A stretch of 64,000 nt of DNA. It comes from Megalobrama amblycephala (taxonomy: Eukaryota > Chordata > Actinopteri > Cypriniformes > Xenocyprididae). Location of the stretch: assembly GCF_018812025.1 (NCBI RefSeq), contig NC_063049.1:19274651-19338650 (forward strand), read 5' to 3'. This document shows positions 58,220 to 64,000 of the stretch, piece by piece. The notes beneath the pieces were generated by a model. The model was not told the origin of the DNA and searched no databases. It saw nothing but the letters and a program-made list of their open reading frames with translations. Made by a program: the position numbers and the translations under genes. The number at the start of each line of letters is the position of its first letter. Position 1 is the first letter of the stretch.

Positions 58220-58921
58220 AGGGATAGTTCACCCAAAAATGAAAATTTGATGTTTATCTGCTTACCCCCAGCGCATCCAAGGTGTAGGTGACTTTGTTTC
58301 TTCAGTAGAACACAAATGATGATTTTTAACTCCAACCGTTGCCGTCTGTCGGTCAAATAATGCTAGTGGATGGGAACTTCTACTATAAGAGTAAATAAAA
58401 CTTGCATAGACAAGTCCAAATTAAACCCTGCGGCTCGTGACGACACATTGATGTCCTAAGACACGATCGGTTTGTGCGAGAAACCGAACAGTATTTATAT
58501 AATTTTTTACCTCTAATACACCACTATGTCCAACTGCATTCATCACTCGCTTAGTTTGGTCTGATCGCACTCGGACGGCGGCAGTGATGTCTCGTGCATA
58601 TACTTCAATGAGAGCGAGACATCACTGCCGCCGTCCGAGCGCGATCAGACCAAACGAATCCAAACAAACCGATCGTTTCGTGTCTTAGGACATCAATGTG
58701 TCGTCACGAGCCGCAGGGTTTAATTTGGACTTGTCTATGCAAGTTTTATTTACTCTTATAGAAGTTCCCATCCACTAGCATTATTTGACTGACAGACGGC
58801 AACGGTTGGAGTTAAAAATCATCATTTGTGTTCTACTGAAGAAACAAAGTCACCTACATCTTGGATGCGCTGGGGGTAAGCAGATAAACATCAAATTTTC
58901 ATTTTTGGGTGAACTATCCCT
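58220..58921. mobile_element. TTAA-flanked giant hairpin element, copy 2
   Basis: This is the same family as 50748-51528. It starts AGGGATAGTTCACCC and ends GGGTGAACTATCCCT, with TTAA at 58216-58219 and 58922-58925. The arms are about 330 bp with a centre near 58595. The right arm lacks a block of about 65 bp present in the left arm (around the 'acctctaatacacc' segment). Confidence 0.9.
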
Positions 58922-58925
58922 TTAA

Positions 58926-60503
58926 ATTCGCTGTCACGTGGATTCCTATTGAAATGACTGGATTTTGCCTGTGAAAATTCTATGAACCTACCTAATGCAC
59001 TTAATGGTGTTTCTGCGCCATCTTTGACACTTGAAAGCCTCAATTCCCATTCACTGTAACTGCATGAGAAAAAAACAGCAGTGCATTTTTCACAATTCCT
59101 CCATTTGTGTTTCACTGCAGAAAGAAAGTCATACATGTTTTGGAGCAACATGAGTGTTAGTAAATGAGTCAAAATTATCAAGTAGATGTGCACATCCCAA
59201 AAAAAAAAAAAAAAAAAACCCAAACTAGGCTCAGGTGCAGGACAACAAAAATACTCTTATGAAAAAAGAAATGTGAAGTCCGCACATCAGGCACATGCCT
59301 GGTTGGTCGAAACGTTGCATTATTTAATAAATTATTTGTTGGAGCAGTTATTTTCAGTATGCATACTTCACATTTTGTTAGTAAATGAGGACAGAATTTT
59401 TTAGAATTATTTTAAGATTTTAAGATGGGCTATCCCATGTCAGGAGCGGACCTCTTGTAAGCCACAGAAAGACTTCTTTATAAATTAATCTGTTTGGAAA
59501 GTTCTCTGCTCCACCGTTCTCTCCCATCAGCCCTGTGATCTGTGTCTGAGAGGCTGTCAGTTAGATTAGTTACAGGCATCTTGCTGTCTCCACGCATGAC
59601 GAGACACTTCCTCCATCCCACGGGCTGCGCAACCCAGGCAGAAAAACAAGGAGCAATTTTGAGAAGCATCTCTTTAGCCTTTCCTGTGTGACAAGATTGC
59701 AGATGTAAGAGTAAACGGGGATCACTGCGACTATCCCAGAAGCCTCATATTAACAGCCGACCGACTGATATTTTTAGCATGGAGTGTGAGAGATGACCTT
59801 AGCGGGGCCCGCTGGCCTCTGGGTGTGTGCGGATCACTAGCCTGAGGAAAAGAGCACACGGCGTGCCCGTGTCTAGCCGATTCCAGATGCTGCGTTTATT
59901 TAATGACTGCATCAGCAGGGAAAGCGGTATATTTTCGATCAATCACATCCCTGGCATTTAGCCCCACTACTTGGTTTCAGCAATTGCACTCATAATATGA
60001 GCTGTTCATTTGTCATTCCCACGCCCCATGTCCTAGAGCTCTTCCCATTCAGAAACATTGCAACAATAATCATTATATCAAAAGAACAGAGGTACTTTTG
60101 AATGTCTGCATCATGGATCATCAGACTGTTTCATAATCAAACGAAATGGCAAAAAATCTAAGAGAAGTTTTCAAATTGGATGTGCATATTCATTTCATAT
60201 TCATTTGTTGCCAAGCACAAATGTTTAATTTATGGTCTTTGATTTATGCTGATGTTAATAAAAATAGCATTTCCATTTTGCCTCATCGAGGTAAATGAAT
60301 TATGTAACTGCATTCGATTTATGTAGCATTTTGTCTCTCTTGTTGATACAAGAATTTCCTCTTCCAGAAAGCTTATTGCAGTTGACATGCATAACACATT
60401 TAAAATTGTACAAACAGCACATCAGTCTAGAATGTTCAGGAAGTTTGTATTTATTTAGAATAAATATGTCTTTGAGTTACTCACATTGTCACAGGGGTCT
60501 TAT
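58926..60503. other. intronic stretch with a possible conserved non-coding block
   Basis: About 59480-60010 is free of the repeats seen elsewhere, GC-richer and without long frames; it may be an intronic enhancer. An A run lies at 59199-59217. The remaining sequence is ordinary AT-rich intron. Confidence 0.35.
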
Positions 60504-60662
60504 ATTCAAGGTAGGGCTGGATGATTAATCGTATTTTAACCGTGATCATGATTTCTGCTGCTTTCGATTAATTAAGTATAACCATCTGTGATACTGGCCC
60601 TCTGGTTAGTTATCCTGAAAAAGTGTTTTTTTCTATTGACATTTCTGTTAAAGGTTTACTTG

Positions 60663-60880
60663 GGTAATTTCAAAACGCTGCTTCATGAAGCTTTAAATCT
60701 TTATGAATATTTTGTTTCGAATCAGTGGTTCCAAAGTCACGTGATTTTAGTAAACGAGGCTTTTGAAATTTCAATGGTTCACGTGACTTTGGAAGTACAC
60801 GTTCTGAACCACTGATTCGAAACAAAAGATTCGTAAAGCTTCGAAGCTTCATGAAGCAGTGTTTTGAAATCTCCCATTAC
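60663..60880. mobile_element. foldback MITE with CTTCATGAAGC arms
   Basis: The left part (TTTCAAAACGCTGCTTCATGAAGC ... GTTTCGAATCAGTGGTTC ... CACGTGA) is mirrored on the right (TCACGTGACTTTGG ... GAACCACTGATTCGAAAC ... GCTTCATGAAGCAGTGTTTTGAAA). Arms are about 100 bp with small indels. Confidence 0.75.
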
Positions 60881-60885
60881 TAGAT

Positions 60886-61680
60886 GAAGAGTTTGGTTCC
60901 AAAACGCGATAAACGCCATTTTAAAAAAAAATCGAGTTTCCGCCAAAATCAGTATTATATATGGTCAGTATTGAAAAGTCATTTATTAATTTTGCGCAAA
61001 ATGCGATATCTGTCGTGTTATTCTGTCATGTTCCCTCCCTTTCTTTCCAAAATGCGACAAACGCCAGTCTCCTTTTTCTCCAAAACGCGATATATCCGCT
61101 CTCAACCAATCACAGCGCACCATTCCACCCACTGTAAACATTGAAGGCTTTTTAAAAAGCCGATTTTAATAACAATGTACTTGGCAAATGTGTTTATTTA
61201 ACAGTGCGGTGGCGCAAGATACTCTTTAATTGGTAATGACAAATAATTTATAACATTAACAAGATGACCCGTTGAATTCATTTTGGGAGCGACGGCTGAA
61301 TGTATTTTTAGTAAAATGTCTGTACATAAGATAAATATTGGCAGAGTTTAGACTCTGTCATATATGTGTGAATCAACTTACTTTGTTGTGTATTTTCAAT
61401 TTGAAAAATAACTTTTATATTGATGGATTAATGCATTTTGAAAAAAAAGTATCATGGATTTATTGCATTTTGGGGAAAAAAAATAACATGTTTTTATAAT
61501 AAACTTTTTAAAATCAAAATGTAGATTTGAACTTTTAATGTTTTTATAACCAAAAGATGCTATGTGAAAGTTTGAAACAGAAAATAGTGGTTTTCATCTT
61601 GCCACTTTCTTGGTAAAGAAAACACCTTTTTACTCAAATTAATCAAAATGGAATTATTGCGTTTTGGAACCAAACTCTTC
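60886..61680. mobile_element. non-autonomous DNA element with 22-bp TIR and AGAT duplication
   Basis: Both ends carry GAAGAGTTTGGTTCCAAAAC plus GC as perfect inverted repeats, flanked by AGAT (60882-60885, 61681-61684). A CAAAAYGCR motif recurs in direct orientation in the left half (about 60899, 60995, 61047, 61080) and in inverted orientation in the right half (about 61432, 61461, 61658). No transposase is seen. I do not recognise the superfamily. Confidence 0.7.
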
Positions 61681-61689
61681 AGATATTGT

Positions 61690-61975
61690 TGCATAAAGTC
61701 ATTATTTTGTTTTTGTGACGCACAAAAAGTATTCTCGTCGCTTCATAACATTAAGGTTGAACCACTGTAGTCACATGAACTGTTTTAAATGTCTTTAGTA
61801 TCTTTCTGGGTATTGAAAGTGTTAATTATCTTTCTGGCAATGGAGGCCTCACTGAGCCATCTGATTTTATCAAAAATATCTTAATTTGTGTTCCGAAGAT
61901 GAACGAAGGTCTTACAGGGTGAGGGTGAGTAATTAATGACAGAATTTTCATTTTTGGGTTAACTAACCATTTCAC
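61690..61975. mobile_element. right half of a TTAA-family foldback element
   Basis: The sequence contains TCATAACATTAAGGTTGAA, TTTGTGTTCCGAAGATGAACG and TTTTCATTTTTGGGTTAACTAACC, matching the right arm of the element at 56225-57731. The left arm is missing. Confidence 0.6.
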
Positions 61976-62767
61976 TTGCATTGGTCACAAGCCTCCATGA
62001 GCTTTCATGCTTGGGGTTGCCAGATTTCATAGAGCTTTTCTCTTAAATAGATACATTTTCTGCCTAGTGTTTTACTTAATCTTCCCAACCTGGCAACCAC
62101 ACACACACTATGATGAAACGCAGATGATCTGAAAACGCAGACAAACATTAGCAATCTCCACTGAGATATTTTGCTCAGAGAGTGTAATACAGCCAGTGTG
62201 TTCCTTCACAAGGCCACTTGTGCTATTTGCTGTTACTAAATCTGTGAGCAAACCTTCTCAGTGACAAACTGTAATAAATCCATACATCAATATTGTTTGC
62301 GATTGTGGTTGCTGAATAAATTTAAGTGCGCAGCCTCTGAGCTACTATATAAAGTCTTTTTTGTTCTTTTAATAGAAAAACATTAACATAATTTGAAATT
62401 GTTAGAATTAATATTCACTGTTTTAACTTTTAAGAAATGCTTAAGGTTTTAATAATTTACAGATTTTGTTAATGTATATGATAATATACATAAATAATAA
62501 TAAATCAGGAAACTAGATGAGGTAAAATAAACCTTGCGTATGATTTGACATTCTCTTGATTTGTGCTTATGTGAAAGTGCAATAATGGATTAAATTTAAA
62601 AAGTTTTTTTTTTCAAATGACAACAATCATGATTAAAAATCGCAATTATAGTATTTGAACAAACTCATGCAGCCCTATTTCAAGGATTCTAGACCAGGTT
62701 TTGACTACCCTGTGGGAACCAAATGTCCCAAATCAGACAGTTAGCCAAATCAGCTATATTAGCTTAA

Positions 62768-63107
62768 AGGATTAGTTCACTTCTGAATGAAATTTTCCTG
62801 ATAATTTACTCACCCCCATGTCATCCATGATGTTCATGTCTTTCTTTCTTCAGTCGAAAAGAAATTAAGGTTTTTGAGGAAAACATTCCAGGATTTTTCT
62901 CCATATAGTGGACTTCAGCGGGGTTCAGCGGAAGGTCCAAATTTCCAAGACGAGCATTTGTGGTTAAAAAGTACATAATTTTTTTTCTTTTTTTTTTAGA
63001 AAATGACCGATCGTTTTGTTAGACAATACCCTTATTCCTCTTCTGGGATCATGTAGGTGGGGTGGGTAAATTATCAGAAAATTTTCATTCAAAAGTGAAC
63101 TAATCCT
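62768..63107. mobile_element. TTAA-flanked MITE, AGGATTAGTTCACTT family
   Basis: The left end AGGATTAGTTCACTTCTGAA and the right end AAAAGTGAACTAATCCT form inverted repeats of about 50 bp including TAAATTATCAG. TTAA is at 62764-62767 and 63108-63111. The centre has T/A-rich runs. Confidence 0.8.
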
Positions 63108-63111
63108 TTAA

Positions 63112-64000
63112 TACACACACTAAATAATGTCTATGGTACGGTGTTGCCTCCAGGCAACATGGTCTATTTTCGTTTGTTTTTAAAAAAATAAGCCACCAAT
63201 TGATTGATCAAACGTATCTCAGGACAGAATAACTCAAATACTAATCAATAAAAGTGCAAAAAAGACCAAAACATGACCAAAAGGGGTCCATTTTGTGTCC
63301 TGTTTCAGCACATGTGCACATGTCACATGACTCCATATTTTCTCTAATGAAAAGTGCTTTTTTCACTTGTTTGTATCCATTTAATCACCCACATAAAATA
63401 TGAGTCACCTTCACTGGCAAGTAAAGAAGTATTTTTAAGAACTTTACATTATCATCAAATGTTTTAGAGAAAATAACAAAAAAACTGTGTGTTGCCTCAA
63501 GGCAACATTGTACCATAATGGAATCGCATAAGGCATAATAGGTTTGAATACAAATGTATCATATTTCTAAGGAAAAAGAGTTTAAATTATCTAAATATGT
63601 TGGCATTTTCACATGATTTTGTAATGCACTTATAAGAATACTAATTCACATACCATATCTGCATACATTATGATCCGCACATTTTCTATAGCACTTTAAA
63701 GAGGTATAAACACAGGTAGCAAAGCCAGTTTATGAGGGTGAGGATGAGGAGTTAATGAGGGGTCATACTGTGATGAGGAAGGTTAAATCATAGTGACAAT
63801 CCATCAGGAAGAGACTGAGGATGAGAGAGAAGATGGAGATGAGGATGAATATGGATATTATAACTTGACATAATAACATAAATATATGATGGTTTGGTAA
63901 TACTTGTGTTCCACTATGGTACATTGTTGCCTGAGGGCAACAGCTGGATATAAAATTTTACTTTTTATTAAATATGAAACTTTTAATACATTAAAAACTA
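63112..64000. other. intronic stretch with three spaced palindromes
   Basis: TGTTGCC....GGCAACA palindromes of 18 bp occur at 63142-63159, 63490-63507 and 63925-63942, each beside a GGTAC or GTACC. A GA-rich stretch lies at 63735-63860. This may be part of a transposon that continues past the window. No gene is seen. Confidence 0.45.

Larger units (their letters stand above)
60512..62677. mobile_element. hAT-like element carrying nested insertions
   Basis: The left end is TAGGGCTGGATGATTAATCG and the right end CATGCAGCCCTA, flanked by ATTCAAGG (60504-60511) and TTTCAAGG (62678-62685), an 8-bp duplication matching at seven positions. At least three other repeats lie inside. No transposase is recognised. 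Confidence 0.65.
54706..64000 (+). other. ASIC4 intron 1 (partial), rich in transposons
   Basis: The donor at 54706-54711 reads GTAAGC. The next ASIC4 coding block (expected to start around a TRYGKCYTF-like motif) was not found before the window edge, so the intron is at least 9.3 kb. It holds the nested MITEs, giant hairpin, hAT elements and palindromes listed separately. 54780-56200 contains only short unremarkable frames and a TTAA-family fragment near 56035. Confidence 0.75.

Noticed and set aside
54706..64000. A second ASIC4 exon
   Set aside because: I read the plus strand for the expected tyrosine-rich block after the splice site and did not find it; a short exon could still be missed by eye.

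Overview
The window is vertebrate, almost certainly a cyprinid fish. The only host gene recognised is the first coding exon of a fish ASIC4 acid-sensing ion channel (54130-54705, + strand). Everything else is AT-rich intergenic or intronic DNA packed with transposable elements of types common in zebrafish and carp genomes: TTAA-flanked foldback MITEs, hAT and Harbinger-like MITEs, Tc1, L2 LINE and Ty3/gypsy. There is no bacterial-type organisation, operon or CRISPR. Protein families were named by eye from motifs; no database was searched.

Layout. 1-4536: gene-free. 4541-14159: a TTAA-flanked DNA element carrying three later insertions: a decayed Ty3/gypsy element on the minus strand (4699-9216), a very young gag-only endogenous retrovirus on the plus strand (9473-13380; LTRs differ at one base in 425), and a Harbinger-like MITE (13609-14087). 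16040-17156: a Harbinger-like element with a hAT MITE inserted beside its right terminus. 17229-18205: AAT-type simple repeat with an internal duplication. 20031-21562: a complete but dead Tc1 transposon. 21771-24052: a young non-autonomous LTR element coding for a Gag-like domain followed by a long Pro/Ala/Ser repeat region. 27603-29464: a 5'-truncated L2 LINE. 29659-30672, 50748-51528 and 58220-58921: long foldback elements. 32272-33234, 36333-37284 and 56667-57444: three copies of one TTAA-flanked MITE. 38896-42251: a composite bounded by a 26-bp inverted repeat. 44671-45088: a solo LTR splitting an older repeat. 46799-47430: a minisatellite and a tRNA-like head.

54130-54705 holds the ASIC4 start, the conserved His-Gly motif, the first transmembrane helix and the start of the extracellular domain. 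It ends at a GT splice donor, and the following 9.3 kb to the window edge is read as intron 1. A possible 5'UTR exon with two short upstream ORFs lies just before it. Near-palindromic hairpin elements of one family lie about 2.6 kb upstream and 3.5 kb downstream of the exon.

The most notable observation is in the leader of the young retrovirus: nine short stem-loops (10069-10461), nearly all with six-base loops and a trailing GAAG, whose closing pair changes in a compensatory way between copies. Together with intact Gag, a tRNA-His primer site and a polypurine tract, but no pol or env, this suggests an element kept for packaging by proteins supplied from elsewhere.
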